Assembly: GCA_041737175.1 (NCBI GenBank) | Contig: JBGSSF010000003.1 | Location: 1 to 64,000 of the forward strand | Source of the DNA: UBA5072 sp041737175 | GTDB taxonomy: Bacteria; Bacteroidota; Bacteroidia; Bacteroidales; UBA10428 | DNA: 64,000 nucleotides | Reading direction: 5' to 3' | Part shown: in pieces, positions 8,414 to 17,126 of the stretch | Position numbering within the stretch: the stretch's first letter is position 1 | Layout of the letters: the number at the start of each line of letters is the position of its first letter | The notes under the pieces: model-generated | Seen by the model: only the letters and a program-made list of their open reading frames with translations | The model's database searches: none | Told to the model about the DNA's origin: nothing | Position numbers and translations under genes: made by a program

Positions 8414-9457
8414 TTACACAGCGGCAAGAAGTGATTGCAGACAGGTTGTAAAACTTTCGATATCCCCGGTTGTTGTATCGAACGATGTCATCCAGCGCAC
8501 CTCAGATCGTGCTTCGTCCCATACGTAAAAGAAGTATTTGTCCTGCAATGGTTTGATGATCTCCCTGGGGATTATGGCGAAAACCGCATTGGCTTCAACT
8601 TTTTGCGTAATCCGGACACCCGGCAGAACGCTTGTTTTGCGGAATAACAATCCGGCCATCTCGTTGGCGTGTGCCGCATTTGTGCGCCAAAGATTGGTGT
8701 GGAGGTACACGTGAAACTGAGCGCCGATATACCGCATTTTGGATGCTAGTTGCATGCTTTGTTTCCGCATGTATTTGAAATTCTCAGCCAGTTCAGGCCG
8801 GAAAAAAATGACCGATTCTCCAAAAAGCATACCGTTCTTGGTGCCCCCAAAAGACAGAACATCAACACCTGCCTCAGCTGTAAAAGATTTAAAATCAAGA
8901 TTCAGCGACACTGCAGCATTGGCCAGCCTGGCACCATCCATATGCAGAAACATGTTGTACTGTTTTGCGAGAACCGACAGGGAGCGGATTTCTTCGGGAG
9001 TATATACGGTTCCCATTTCGGTAGGTTGACTGATAGAAATCACTTTGGGCTGCACATGATGCTCAAATCCAAAACCGTGCAGGTGTCTTTCAATCAAAGC
9101 CGGTGTGAGTTTACCGTCGGAAGAAGGCACCGAAAGCAGTTTACAATTGCAGAATTTTTCAGGCGCCCCGCACTCATCTATATTGATGTGTGCCGTTTCA
9201 GCGCAAATCACCCCGTGAAAGGAATCAATAAGCGAAGATAGACCCAGTACATTAGCTCCTGTACCGGTAAGCACAAAATATACCTCAGCCTCCCGGCCAA
9301 AGTAACTTTTCATGGTGCGAACCGCATTTCTGGTATACGGGTCGTCTCCATAGGCAATTACATGGCCTTCGTTTGCTTCCTGAATGGCTTCGAGCAGGAG
9401 CGGGTGAATTCCGGCATTGTTGTCGCTGGCAAAACCCCTGAAAATAGCTGTATTCAT
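8414..9457 (-). CDS. Low-specificity L-threonine aldolase family (PLP, beta-eliminating lyase fold)
   Basis: 347-residue fold-type I PLP enzyme, cytosolic, predicted to cleave L-threonine or allo-threonine to glycine and acetaldehyde. The cofactor lysine is Lys207 in SFGGTKNG. Asp174 in LHMDGARL binds the pyridine nitrogen. TGTGANVLGL near residue 65-72 forms the phosphate/aldehyde pocket and SISQPTEMGTVY is typical of the family. Length and motifs match LtaE-like aldolases; tyrosine phenol-lyases share the fold but not these motifs. Its 3' end meets that of queA with 7 bp between. msrB lies 60 bp upstream on the same strand. Confidence 0.88.
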   Translation of the reverse strand: MNTAIFRGFASDNNAGIHPLLLEAIQEANEGHVIAYGDDPYTRNAVRTMKSYFGREAEVYFVLTGTGANVLGLSSLIDSFHGVICAETAHINIDECGAPEKFCNCKLLSVPSSDGKLTPALIERHLHGFGFEHHVQPKVISISQPTEMGTVYTPEEIRSLSVLAKQYNMFLHMDGARLANAAVSLNLDFKSFTAEAGVDVLSFGGTKNGMLFGESVIFFRPELAENFKYMRKQSMQLASKMRYIGAQFHVYLHTNLWRTNAAHANEMAGLLFRKTSVLPGVRITQKVEANAVFAIIPREIIKPLQDKYFFYVWDEARSEVRWMTSFDTTTGDIESFTTCLQSLLAAV

Positions 9458-9517
9458 GATACCGATCCATTAAAGGGGCAATGTACAAAAAGTTTGTCAG
9501 AATGCTGCGGCGGTTGG

Positions 9518-10009
9518 CTATTCTTTCCCTTCGTCAGGAACAAATTCCAGTGCCAGGGAATTGATACAATACCTCTGTCCCGTTGGTTGCGGTCCGTCAT
9601 CAAATAAATGACCCAAATGAGATCCGCACTTTGAACAGGAGACCTCCGTGCGGACCATGCCATAGCTTCGGTCTTCGTGAAGGTTCAGATTCGTATTTTT
9701 GTAAGCATCATAAAAGCTTGGCCATCCGCTTCCTGAATTGTATTTGGTATCAGAATCGAAAAGTCTGTTTCCGCATGCCACACAACGGTAAAAGCCCTTT
9801 TCATAGAATTTGTCATATTTACCGCTTCCCGGTGCTTCCGTCCCTTTTAAACGGCACACGTTATACTGTGCAGGGGTAAGGACCTGCTTCCATTCGGTTT
9901 CGGTTTTAACGGTGTTATTCTCTTCGGTCATAATGTTGTTGTTTTGCTGCCCGTTGGATGAACAGGATCCTATAAAAATAAAAATAATTGCCCAAATTGA
10001 AATTTTCAT
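9518..10009 (-). CDS. msrB: Lipoprotein peptide-methionine (R)-S-oxide reductase
   Basis: Reduces methionine-R-sulfoxide in oxidised proteins. The start at 10009 gives a lipoprotein signal (MKISIWAIIFIFIGSC, lipobox IGSC), so the enzyme is probably membrane-anchored on the periplasmic side. The MsrB domain has both zinc pairs (CVACG and CSKCGSHLGH) and the catalytic RYCINSLAL motif, which carries the nucleophilic Cys. An earlier in-frame start adds 27 residues that break the signal peptide. A periplasmic, free-standing MsrB suggests repair of envelope proteins after oxidative damage. Confidence 0.92.
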   Translation of the reverse strand: MKISIWAIIFIFIGSCSSNGQQNNNIMTEENNTVKTETEWKQVLTPAQYNVCRLKGTEAPGSGKYDKFYEKGFYRCVACGNRLFDSDTKYNSGSGWPSFYDAYKNTNLNLHEDRSYGMVRTEVSCSKCGSHLGHLFDDGPQPTGQRYCINSLALEFVPDEGKE

Positions 10010-10071
10010 ATAAATTGCTTTAGGGTAAAAACAAACAAAACGGTAAATAGTTAAAATTGCCATTGGTTTTA

Positions 10072-10079
10072 TACATTTG
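10072..10079 (+). promoter_or_regulatory. Promoter -7 element for the T9SS protease
   Basis: TACATTTG is an exact TAnnTTTG match, 68 bp before the ATG at 10147, in the spacer divergent from msrB. Confidence 0.55.
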
Positions 10080-10146
10080 CATGCTGACATTTGCTTTCAT
10101 TTTTATACAAAAAGCCCCGGGTTCTGTACCATTTTAATCTTTTCCT

Positions 10147-12744
10147 ATGCACCGATCAATTGTTCTCATTCTCGCCCTGATAATGCCGGTTGTGAAAGTT
10201 ATCGCTCAGATTTCGGATGGCGGGGCACCCTATTCTTCGCTCGTTACCGGATTGAAAAGTACTGTAGCGATTCCCCAAATTCAGCTTAAAAGTTATGATA
10301 TTGCCGAACTTCTTGCTGAAGATGAATCGAATCCAATCCCCTATCGTTATGCACTTTTCGAGGATACGGTCATCGATATTAAGAGTAGCGGGAAGGCCGA
10401 CAGGATCGGTGGAAAGGGGAATATCTGGCGGTTCAGGATCCAATCCGGACAGGCAAAATCGATGCAGATCCATTTTAAAAAGTTCGTGTTACCCACGGGG
10501 GCCAGACTTTTTATATACAACGAAAGCCAATCCATTATCCGGGGTGCCTTCACCCAAAAGAATATGCTGCCTGATTCCACCCTGATCCTGGCCGACTTTC
10601 CGGGTACTTTGATGATTGTTGAATATTTCGAGCCTGATAATCCTGAATTCAGTGGTGAAATCATCATGGGTTCCATTTCACAGGCTTATAAAGATGTTCT
10701 AACAGAGCTCAGCGGCGAGCCTTATATAAATATCAATTGTCCTGCAGGGAAGGATGTTCAGTTAAATAAACATGCCGTATCCAAAGTAACTTTCATGTCG
10801 GATGGAATATCTTATCTCTGTTCCGGTTCGCTCATCAACAATGCAAGAAACGACGAGACTCCCTATTTCCTGATTGCTCACCATTGCATTAGCAAAGCCA
10901 ATGAAGCATCCACCATGGTTGCCTATTTTAATTATGAAATTCCGACTTGCGATGGAGAAGCGCTGACACCTCTGACACTCTCCGGCGCGAGTCTTCTGAC
11001 GACAGCTGATTCCTCTGATTTTACACTTCTTCAGCTTAGCACTCAGCCTCCCAACACATACCAACCCTATTATGCCGGATGGGATGCACGGGATACGGTC
11101 GCAAAAAATGTTGTTGGCATTCATCATCCCCTGGGACTGACGAAAAAGCTAAGTATTGATTACGACACTATTTTTGCAACGGATATTGATATTACCTGGG
11201 ATGAAAGCCTTTCCTTTTCGCCCGCCGGAAGTCACTGGGTAGTTGGCTTTGATCTTGGAATGACGGATGGTGGTTCTTCGGGATCGCCATTGTTCAATGA
11301 AAAGAAACAGATTATCGGGCAGCTTCATGGTGGAGGTAACAATTATGATTTATATGGCAGCCTGGCCTACTCTTATGCAAATCCCCCGACCGGTTATCCA
11401 CCTCTGAAAGAGTTTCTGGATCCCGATAATACAGGCTTGATGGTATTGGATGGTTATTATCCTGCCGATAATCCACCCGATGCTTTTTTCACGGTGCCGG
11501 AGTACAAAGTTTGCATTAATGCACCGGTCAGACTCAGGGATTATTCTGTATTTGCACCCTATGATAGAAACTGGATTATTACTCCGACATCCTTTGCCTT
11601 TGCGGACGGAACGTCAGAATCATCACCCAATCCGGTAATTGAATTTGCAGATACCGTAATGTATACTGTTTCACTTATCGTCTCCAGCTCCTTTGGTAAG
11701 GACACCATGAAAATTTCAGATGGCATCCGGGCAGACAATACCATTGACATAGCTGTAAATAATTTATCTTCAGGTGAGATATGCCTCTGTGATTTCAAAC
11801 AGATCAAGCTGGCAGCCCTTGGAGCAGATTCTTACAGCTGGAGTGTTCTGCCGCAGGATGCAGATAAGGTGGAAGTGGATGCTGAAACCGGAGATACGGT
11901 TACGATCAGTATTTTAACCGGTTATAATCCTGAGGTAGCGTACAGCTTTGATATTATCACCGTCGGACAGCAAGGAACATGTGCGGATACACTGCAAAGC
12001 ACTTTTGAAGTGCTTAAACCTGAAAATGATGAAATTGCCAATGCCATCCAGTTATCCTATGGCAAGAGTATCCTGTACAACAACATATGTGCTACTGTTG
12101 AGACAGGTGAACCCATTCCGCCTTTCACATCCTGTACCTCCCAGCTCTCCTGGTGCGATGAATACGGCACTGGTGAAGATATCGTTGAAAATAGCGTATG
12201 GTTCAAATTTATTGCGCCGGGAAGCGGCAAGGTCAGATTGTGGTCCACCGGAATGGACAATGAGATTGCGCTGTATGAAGCCAATTCTGAAGCCGATATC
12301 CTGAACTCGAACTATACATTGTTGGGGGCCAATGATGACAGAACAGATACCGATTACCATCCCAATATACGGTCAGCGGATGTTATCCCCGGAAACACAT
12401 ACTGGATCCAGGTGGATGGGAGCGGAGGTGGATTGGAAGATAATTTCTATATGCATCTTTATGAGATGATATCCAGCGAAACGCCCGACCTGTTTGAAAA
12501 CAAACTGCTGGTTTATCCACAGCCCGCTTCAGATTATGTGTTCCTAAAAGGTGATGTATTAACAACTTTAAATACGGTAAGCCTGGAAATATTCAATGCG
12601 GCAGGCACGCTGGTTCTGCAGGAAAACCGGAAAGTAGACCAGGGCACCCTGGTGATTGATGTATCAAACTGGGAAACAGGCATTTATTTATCCCGGGTTC
12701 ATGCCGGGCAAACGGTCTGGACAGCACGAATCGTTAAATATTAA
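10147..12744 (+). CDS. Secreted trypsin-like (lysyl endopeptidase-like) serine protease with T9SS sorting tail
   Basis: 865 residues with an N-terminal signal peptide. After a propeptide-like region comes an S1-family domain (about 195-430). The likely catalytic His is in FLIAHHCIS, the Asp in SSDFTLLQL, and the Ser in DGGSSGSPLF, a pattern like the Lys-C class. PKD/Ig-like segments follow (about 450-615), then a region resembling a PPC domain (about 625-770). The last 80 residues (VYPQPASDYVFLKG to the final YLSRVHAGQTVWTARIVKY-type strand) form a type A C-terminal sorting domain for type IX secretion. The product should be exported and surface-attached or released, probably for protein digestion. 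Cleavage specificity is inferred. Confidence 0.88.
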   Translation: MHRSIVLILALIMPVVKVIAQISDGGAPYSSLVTGLKSTVAIPQIQLKSYDIAELLAEDESNPIPYRYALFEDTVIDIKSSGKADRIGGKGNIWRFRIQSGQAKSMQIHFKKFVLPTGARLFIYNESQSIIRGAFTQKNMLPDSTLILADFPGTLMIVEYFEPDNPEFSGEIIMGSISQAYKDVLTELSGEPYININCPAGKDVQLNKHAVSKVTFMSDGISYLCSGSLINNARNDETPYFLIAHHCISKANEASTMVAYFNYEIPTCDGEALTPLTLSGASLLTTADSSDFTLLQLSTQPPNTYQPYYAGWDARDTVAKNVVGIHHPLGLTKKLSIDYDTIFATDIDITWDESLSFSPAGSHWVVGFDLGMTDGGSSGSPLFNEKKQIIGQLHGGGNNYDLYGSLAYSYANPPTGYPPLKEFLDPDNTGLMVLDGYYPADNPPDAFFTVPEYKVCINAPVRLRDYSVFAPYDRNWIITPTSFAFADGTSESSPNPVIEFADTVMYTVSLIVSSSFGKDTMKISDGIRADNTIDIAVNNLSSGEICLCDFKQIKLAALGADSYSWSVLPQDADKVEVDAETGDTVTISILTGYNPEVAYSFDIITVGQQGTCADTLQSTFEVLKPENDEIANAIQLSYGKSILYNNICATVETGEPIPPFTSCTSQLSWCDEYGTGEDIVENSVWFKFIAPGSGKVRLWSTGMDNEIALYEANSEADILNSNYTLLGANDDRTDTDYHPNIRSADVIPGNTYWIQVDGSGGGLEDNFYMHLYEMISSETPDLFENKLLVYPQPASDYVFLKGDVLTTLNTVSLEIFNAAGTLVLQENRKVDQGTLVIDVSNWETGIYLSRVHAGQTVWTARIVKY

Positions 12745-12770
12745 CAATTCCCCCGAGCCGGTTTTTTTGA

Positions 12771-12778
12771 TACCTTTG
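12771..12778 (+). promoter_or_regulatory. rlmN promoter -7 element
   Basis: TACCTTTG is an exact TAnnTTTG match, 33 bp upstream of the rlmN ATG and just after the protease stop codon. Confidence 0.55.
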
Positions 12779-12810
12779 CCGATATCATAAACCCGGCTTA
12801 GTTTTTATCC

Positions 12811-13836
12811 ATGCCTGAAAAAATAAACATTTTTGGTTTTACAATGCAAGAGATCCGGGAGATTTCAGATAAACATGGTTTTCCCGCATATACATCCGGA
12901 CAGATTTCCGACTGGCTTTATAAGAAAGGGGCTAAAACCTTTGAGGAGATGTCAAATCTGCCCAAGGCCACCCGGCAGCTTCTTATTGAAGAATGTTTTA
13001 TCGGTATAGCCGGTCCTTCCGATCTGCAGGTTTCAGGAGACGGAACCAGGAAGTACCTCTTTCCGGTAAAAAACGACAAGTACATTGAAGCCGTTTTTAT
13101 CCCGGAAACCAATCGTTCAACCCTTTGCATTTCATCACAGGTGGGTTGCAAAATGGGCTGTACATTTTGTATGACAGGGAAGCAAGGTTTTCATGGCAAT
13201 CTTTCTCCGGGAGAAATACTTAACCAGATTTATTCGCTGCCTGAAAAAGACAGCCTTACCAACTATGTATTTATGGGGATGGGCGAGCCGCTCGCCAATA
13301 CCGAGAATCTGTTGAAAAGCCTGGAAGTTATGACTTCATCCTATGGCTTGGGGATAAGTCCCTCCCGGATTACGGTATCAACCATCGGCATTATTCCGGG
13401 TCTTGATAAAATACTGAACCAGAGTCGCTGTCACCTGGCTGTAAGTCTGCACACCCCATTTGATTCAGAAAGATCACAGCTGATGCCGGTTGAAAAGGTT
13501 TTTCCTATAAAACGGGTGGTGGATTTTCTCAAACAGAATAGTCAGGACAGACAACGAAGGATATCTTTTGAATACATCATGTTCAGGGGAATCAATGACA
13601 CGCCAAAGCATATTAACGGACTAACAAGACTGTTGAACGGTCTGCGCTGCCGGATCAATCTGATCCGCTATCATCCAATCCCCGGCGTTCCTTATGAATC
13701 ATCGGATGAAGAAACCATCCATTGGTTTAAGACCAGGTTGAACGAGAAAGGATTGCTGACGACAATCAGGGCATCCCGAGGTAAGGATATTTTTGCTGCC
13801 TGCGGTATGTTATCCACTGCAAAGCAGCAAGCCTGA
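12811..13836 (+). CDS. rlmN: 23S rRNA (adenine2503-C2)-methyltransferase, radical SAM
   Basis: Methylates C2 of A2503 in 23S rRNA and A37 in some tRNAs, using two AdoMet molecules. The radical-SAM cluster motif CKMGCTFC places Cys113, Cys117 and Cys120. FMGMGEPLAN is the AdoMet-contacting GEP-type motif. The resolving Cys is probably Cys331 in FAACGML, with the methyl-carrying Cys nearby in the family pattern. At 341 residues it is full length. Cfr-type resistance enzymes share the fold, but the N-terminal accessory domain and the overall pattern favour the housekeeping RlmN. Confidence 0.93.
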   Translation: MPEKINIFGFTMQEIREISDKHGFPAYTSGQISDWLYKKGAKTFEEMSNLPKATRQLLIEECFIGIAGPSDLQVSGDGTRKYLFPVKNDKYIEAVFIPETNRSTLCISSQVGCKMGCTFCMTGKQGFHGNLSPGEILNQIYSLPEKDSLTNYVFMGMGEPLANTENLLKSLEVMTSSYGLGISPSRITVSTIGIIPGLDKILNQSRCHLAVSLHTPFDSERSQLMPVEKVFPIKRVVDFLKQNSQDRQRRISFEYIMFRGINDTPKHINGLTRLLNGLRCRINLIRYHPIPGVPYESSDEETIHWFKTRLNEKGLLTTIRASRGKDIFAACGMLSTAKQQA

Positions 13837-13866
13837 GATGTCTGATAATGGCAGACGGCTAATTCC

Positions 13867-14895
13867 CTAAAGAGCAGCTGATCTCTTTTTTTCAAGCAGA
13901 GATACTGCTTCCTGTGTGTTGATCTTCTTCCCTTCACTGTACGCAACAACAAAAGCCTTCTTTATATTGCTTTCGATTCTCGTAGCTTCAGCTTCCTCAA
14001 GGGTTTTGTACCTACCAATGGAATATTTGTACCAATCCTCTTCAAAGATCATATCGATAGGGATTTCGCCTTTGTAAAAAATATTCAGGTATTCATCTGA
14101 GAGAGGCGCGGTATGGGCAGCGATCTGAACCTTAAAAATGATTTCTTTGAAAACCGAAGAATCCAAAACAGTCTCTGTATTCACTGTGGCGAAAATATCG
14201 GTTGGAGGTTCATGCACATTCGGATCTTTCATGATCTTTACGATTTCTTCAAGGCTTTTGTCATCCTCCCAACCGTAATTATATTCGACCGGATAATCCG
14301 TGCAAATCTGCAGTGATCTTCCCTGGTCGCGGATGGCCAGTTTTTCATACTCTATTGCATCATTCATGATTTCCCGAGAATATTCATACCGGTCGCTTTC
14401 CGTGACCTGCATGTGTCTTATCAGGGCGCGATTCTGGTATTTAAGCGCTGAACCTTCATAATATTTTGCTTTTTCCATTCCCGAGGCCCGGTGATTGATC
14501 CGATTCATTTTCTGCCAAAAATTCTTGTTTTTTTCATGAAAAACAGAAAATGCCAGATCATAGGCTGTTTTATAAGTCTCAGAACATTCGAAGAGTTTCT
14601 TCAAGGCACTATTATAGGCAGAGGAAAGTCTTTCCTTTTTTTCCAGATCAGTCAGGGCAGCATATTGAATATTGGCCTCCTGGAGAAGTAAATCAGCATC
14701 GTTAAGCAGATTGGCAGCTCTTTCGAGTTTCTTCATATCAAATGCGTCCAACTTAACATTCAATTCAGATGTAAACCGTTTGGAGTTTTCCTGCGAATGG
14801 CCTGCTCCACCTGTAACAACTAATAAGAATAAAGTGAAAAAGTAAATCTTCCTTAAGGTTGATCGTATAAATCCATCTTTCATATCCGGAGTCAA
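13867..14895 (-). CDS. Exported protein with C-terminal SPOR-like repeat
   Basis: 342 residues. The N-terminus has a basic stretch and hydrophobic core (IYFFTLFLLVVTGGAGHSQ) typical of a signal peptide. Residues about 30-215 are Glu/Lys-rich helices, probably coiled coil or TPR-like. The C-terminal part has two SPOR-like half-repeats: FKVQIAAHTAPLSDEYLN, then WYKYSIGRYKTLEEAEATR with AFVVAYSEGKKI. SPOR-type domains bind denuded peptidoglycan, so a periplasmic cell-wall role is plausible. No function is assigned beyond that. The start could be 14895 or 14883. A TATGTTTT element lies just upstream on the minus strand. Confidence 0.65.
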   Translation of the reverse strand: MTPDMKDGFIRSTLRKIYFFTLFLLVVTGGAGHSQENSKRFTSELNVKLDAFDMKKLERAANLLNDADLLLQEANIQYAALTDLEKKERLSSAYNSALKKLFECSETYKTAYDLAFSVFHEKNKNFWQKMNRINHRASGMEKAKYYEGSALKYQNRALIRHMQVTESDRYEYSREIMNDAIEYEKLAIRDQGRSLQICTDYPVEYNYGWEDDKSLEEIVKIMKDPNVHEPPTDIFATVNTETVLDSSVFKEIIFKVQIAAHTAPLSDEYLNIFYKGEIPIDMIFEEDWYKYSIGRYKTLEEAEATRIESNIKKAFVVAYSEGKKINTQEAVSLLEKKRSAAL

Positions 14896-14929
14896 ATTTG
14901 ATCAGAAAACATAAGCTAAAAATCCCTTT

Positions 14930-15331
14930 TTATTCAGCCTGTTCAAGGAGCCATTTCTCAGCTTCCTTAATATCAGCAAAGATTTTTCCTCTCCCCCCCC
15001 GGTTGTATATAACGGTTTCAGTAAATTTATTCATTTCCATCTGCTGATTCTGACTGTCCACGAAAGCTGCCGAAATGTTCCGCGGAGCCATTTCGACCAT
15101 TTTCTCGCCAAGGATGTACATATCAATGGCAGAGATATTATTTCTGAAGTTTTCAGTGATCAGTATTCTTTTGTAATTTTTAACCTCACTTTCATCGAAA
15201 ATCTCTTTCCAAAACTGCACCGAAACTTCCAGGGAATCCTTTTCACCGGTAACATGAGCAAATAAATACTTCTCACGGTAATCATAGTGGATGACGTAAG
15301 GCTTTTCTTCTTGCATAGGATTAGATTTCAT
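14930..15331 (-). CDS. Small STAS/SpoIIAA-like cytosolic protein
   Basis: 133 residues from the ATG at 15331, which was preferred because the longer frame starts with a poorly conserved hydrophobic extension. The pattern of alternating strands and helices, with YLFAHVTGEKD, KRILITENFRNN and the final ADIKEAEKWLLEQ, resembles the SpoIIAA-like/STAS proteins found in Bacteroidota. Those often act as anti-anti-sigma-like or signalling partners. No phosphorylatable Ser can be assigned with confidence. It is divergent from the NarL-type two-component pair, which may hint at a signalling link. Confidence 0.55.
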   Translation of the reverse strand: MKSNPMQEEKPYVIHYDYREKYLFAHVTGEKDSLEVSVQFWKEIFDESEVKNYKRILITENFRNNISAIDMYILGEKMVEMAPRNISAAFVDSQNQQMEMNKFTETVIYNRGGRGKIFADIKEAEKWLLEQAE

Positions 15332-15436
15332 AGTGTTAATCAAATTTACAAAGAAATAAGAACAAATAAAACTTTCACTTCCCATTGTACGCATTTTCCG
15401 GTCAATGAGTTGTTGTTTAAGGCAAGTAAATTTACT

Positions 15437-15444
15437 TACATTTG
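15437..15444 (+). promoter_or_regulatory. Promoter -7 element for the NarL-type two-component pair
   Basis: TACATTTG is an exact TAnnTTTG match, 28 bp before the ATG at 15472. Confidence 0.6.
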
Positions 15445-15471
15445 TACTGAGGCAATTTCTAATTCCTACAA

Positions 15472-16437
15472 ATGAAAGCAGCTTTAATCATATCCATTGT
15501 ATTTCAGCTTGTTGCTGCTTTTATTGCGCTCGGACTCACCAGGCATACCAAGTATAATGTCAGTTGGATCCTTATCTCCATCGCATTCCTGTTGATTGCT
15601 GTCAGAGGGATTTTGGACCTTATTCCCTTCTATTACAAGGAGGTGCAATCTGAGATCTATCTTATTTACAGGATCCTTGAGATCCTGATCGCTGTCCTTC
15701 TGCTGGCCGGGGTGATCTTTATCAAACGTTTGTTCAATTTGCTCAAACGGATTGATGATTTTCGCACGGAATCCGAGAGCAAGATATTGCAGGCGATCAT
15801 GCAAACCGAGGAAAAGGAACGGCGGCAACTGGCCAAGGATTTACATGACGGCATCGGTCCTCTTTTATCCAACATCAAAATGTCGGTTTCGGCACTTGAT
15901 AAAACCCAGATCACAGGTTTTAACAAGACGGTCATTGATAACATTTCCAGCCTGATAAACGAATCCATCACTTCGTTAAAGTACACATCCAACAATCTTA
16001 GTCCCCATATCCTCGAAAGCTTTGGTCTCGCCAGTGCAATAAGTTCTTTCATTGAAAATATCAATCTGCTGGGTAAGATTGAAGTTACTTTTAGCAGCAA
16101 TATTGAAAGTACGCGCTTCGACAGTCAGATTGAAACCAACCTGTACCGGATAATCTGTGAGCTTTTCCAGAATACAATCAAGCATGCCTCGGCAAGTAAT
16201 GTATCCCTGCTGATCCATAACCATGAAAACAAAATCATCATCCAGTATTTCGATGACGGTATCGGATTTGAACCGGAAGATTCCGGCATGATGAGTGGTA
16301 TGGGTATATCCAATATGCATTCACGGCTAAAAGCCCTTAACGGGGACATCGAATTTAAGCGAATAATGCCCAAGGGAATGATGACCAGCATTGTAATCAA
16401 AATGAAAACCAAAACAGCCCTGCATGGAAAAGCTTAA
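15472..16437 (+). CDS. NarL-family sensor histidine kinase (HisKA_3)
   Basis: 321 residues. Three predicted membrane helices (about 5-22, 31-50 and 66-86) precede a short coiled coil. The HisKA_3 dimerisation helix ERRQLAKDLHDGIGPLL makes His125 the phosphorylation site. A compact HATPase domain contains ELFQNTIKHA, FDDGIGF and GMGISNMHSRL. There is almost no periplasmic loop, so the stimulus may be sensed in or near the membrane. It overlaps the following regulator gene by 14 bp, which implies translational coupling and a cognate pair. Confidence 0.92.
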   Translation: MKAALIISIVFQLVAAFIALGLTRHTKYNVSWILISIAFLLIAVRGILDLIPFYYKEVQSEIYLIYRILEILIAVLLLAGVIFIKRLFNLLKRIDDFRTESESKILQAIMQTEEKERRQLAKDLHDGIGPLLSNIKMSVSALDKTQITGFNKTVIDNISSLINESITSLKYTSNNLSPHILESFGLASAISSFIENINLLGKIEVTFSSNIESTRFDSQIETNLYRIICELFQNTIKHASASNVSLLIHNHENKIIIQYFDDGIGFEPEDSGMMSGMGISNMHSRLKALNGDIEFKRIMPKGMMTSIVIKMKTKTALHGKA

Positions 16438-17068
16438 AATTATTATTGTTGATGATCATAAACTGTTCCGGGAAGGTCTTAAAATTCTTCTCAGTAGCCT
16501 CGAAGAGGTTGATGAAGTTCTAGAGGCTCCTGATGGTGAGGCTTTTCTGAATATGCTTGCCACCTGTCATCCTGACCTGGTACTTATGGATATTGAGATG
16601 CCCAGGATCAATGGCATTGAAGCCACCACCAGGGCTATTGAAAAGTTTCCCGATATGAAGATTCTGGCTTTATCGATGTATAGTGATGAGGAGTATTTTC
16701 AGAAAATGGTGGATGCCGGGGTATGCGGATTTCTGCTTAAGAACTCGGAATTCTCCGAAGTTAAGAAGGCCATTACCTCGGTTGTGCAGGGAAATAATTA
16801 TTTTACAGAAGAAATATTATACAGGTTGGTTAACCGATTCAAAACAAAACCGGTGCTAACTGAACCACCCGTTACACTTTCTGATCGCGAGCTTGAAGTG
16901 TTGCTCCTGATCTGCAAAGGATTGTCCAACCAGGAAATTGCCGATCAGTTATTCATCAGCAAGCGTACCGTGGATCATCACCGCGCAAGTTTGCTAACCA
17001 AGACAGATACAAGAAATGCTGCCAGCCTGGTAATTTATGCTATCAAACATAAGATGATTGAAGTATAG
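16424..17068 (+). CDS. LuxR/NarL-type response regulator
   Basis: 214 residues. The receiver domain has acidic residues Asp10-Asp11 and the phosphoacceptor Asp56 in LVLMDIEMP. The C-terminal LuxR helix-turn-helix is LSDRELEVLLLICKGLSNQE to KRTVDHHRASL. It partners the overlapping kinase gene. Target genes are not evident; none is adjacent on the same strand. The stop codon is followed within 3 bp by a heptamer repeat. Confidence 0.93.
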   Translation: MEKLKIIIVDDHKLFREGLKILLSSLEEVDEVLEAPDGEAFLNMLATCHPDLVLMDIEMPRINGIEATTRAIEKFPDMKILALSMYSDEEYFQKMVDAGVCGFLLKNSEFSEVKKAITSVVQGNNYFTEEILYRLVNRFKTKPVLTEPPVTLSDRELEVLLLICKGLSNQEIADQLFISKRTVDHHRASLLTKTDTRNAASLVIYAIKHKMIEV

Positions 17069-17071
17069 AAA

Positions 17072-17126
17072 AGGGACAAGGGACAAGCAAAACCAACTCG
17101 TCCCTTGTCCCTTGTCCCTTGTCCCT
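17072..17126. repeat. Heptamer-periodic inverted repeat array B
   Basis: AGGGACAAGGGACAAG (17072-17087) faces TCCCTTG x3 plus TCCCT (17101-17126). The 7-bp units on the two sides are complementary, so the RNA can fold into a hairpin with a 13-nt loop. It fills the space between two convergent genes and could serve as their shared 3' hairpin. Confidence 0.8.

Noticed and set aside
9970..10090. Longer msrB start at 10090
   Set aside because: It would place 27 residues before a clear lipoprotein signal peptide; 10009 is the sensible start.
17072..17126. Possible CRISPR array from the regular short repeats
   Set aside because: Units are 7 bp with no spacers, and no cas genes are present anywhere in the window.
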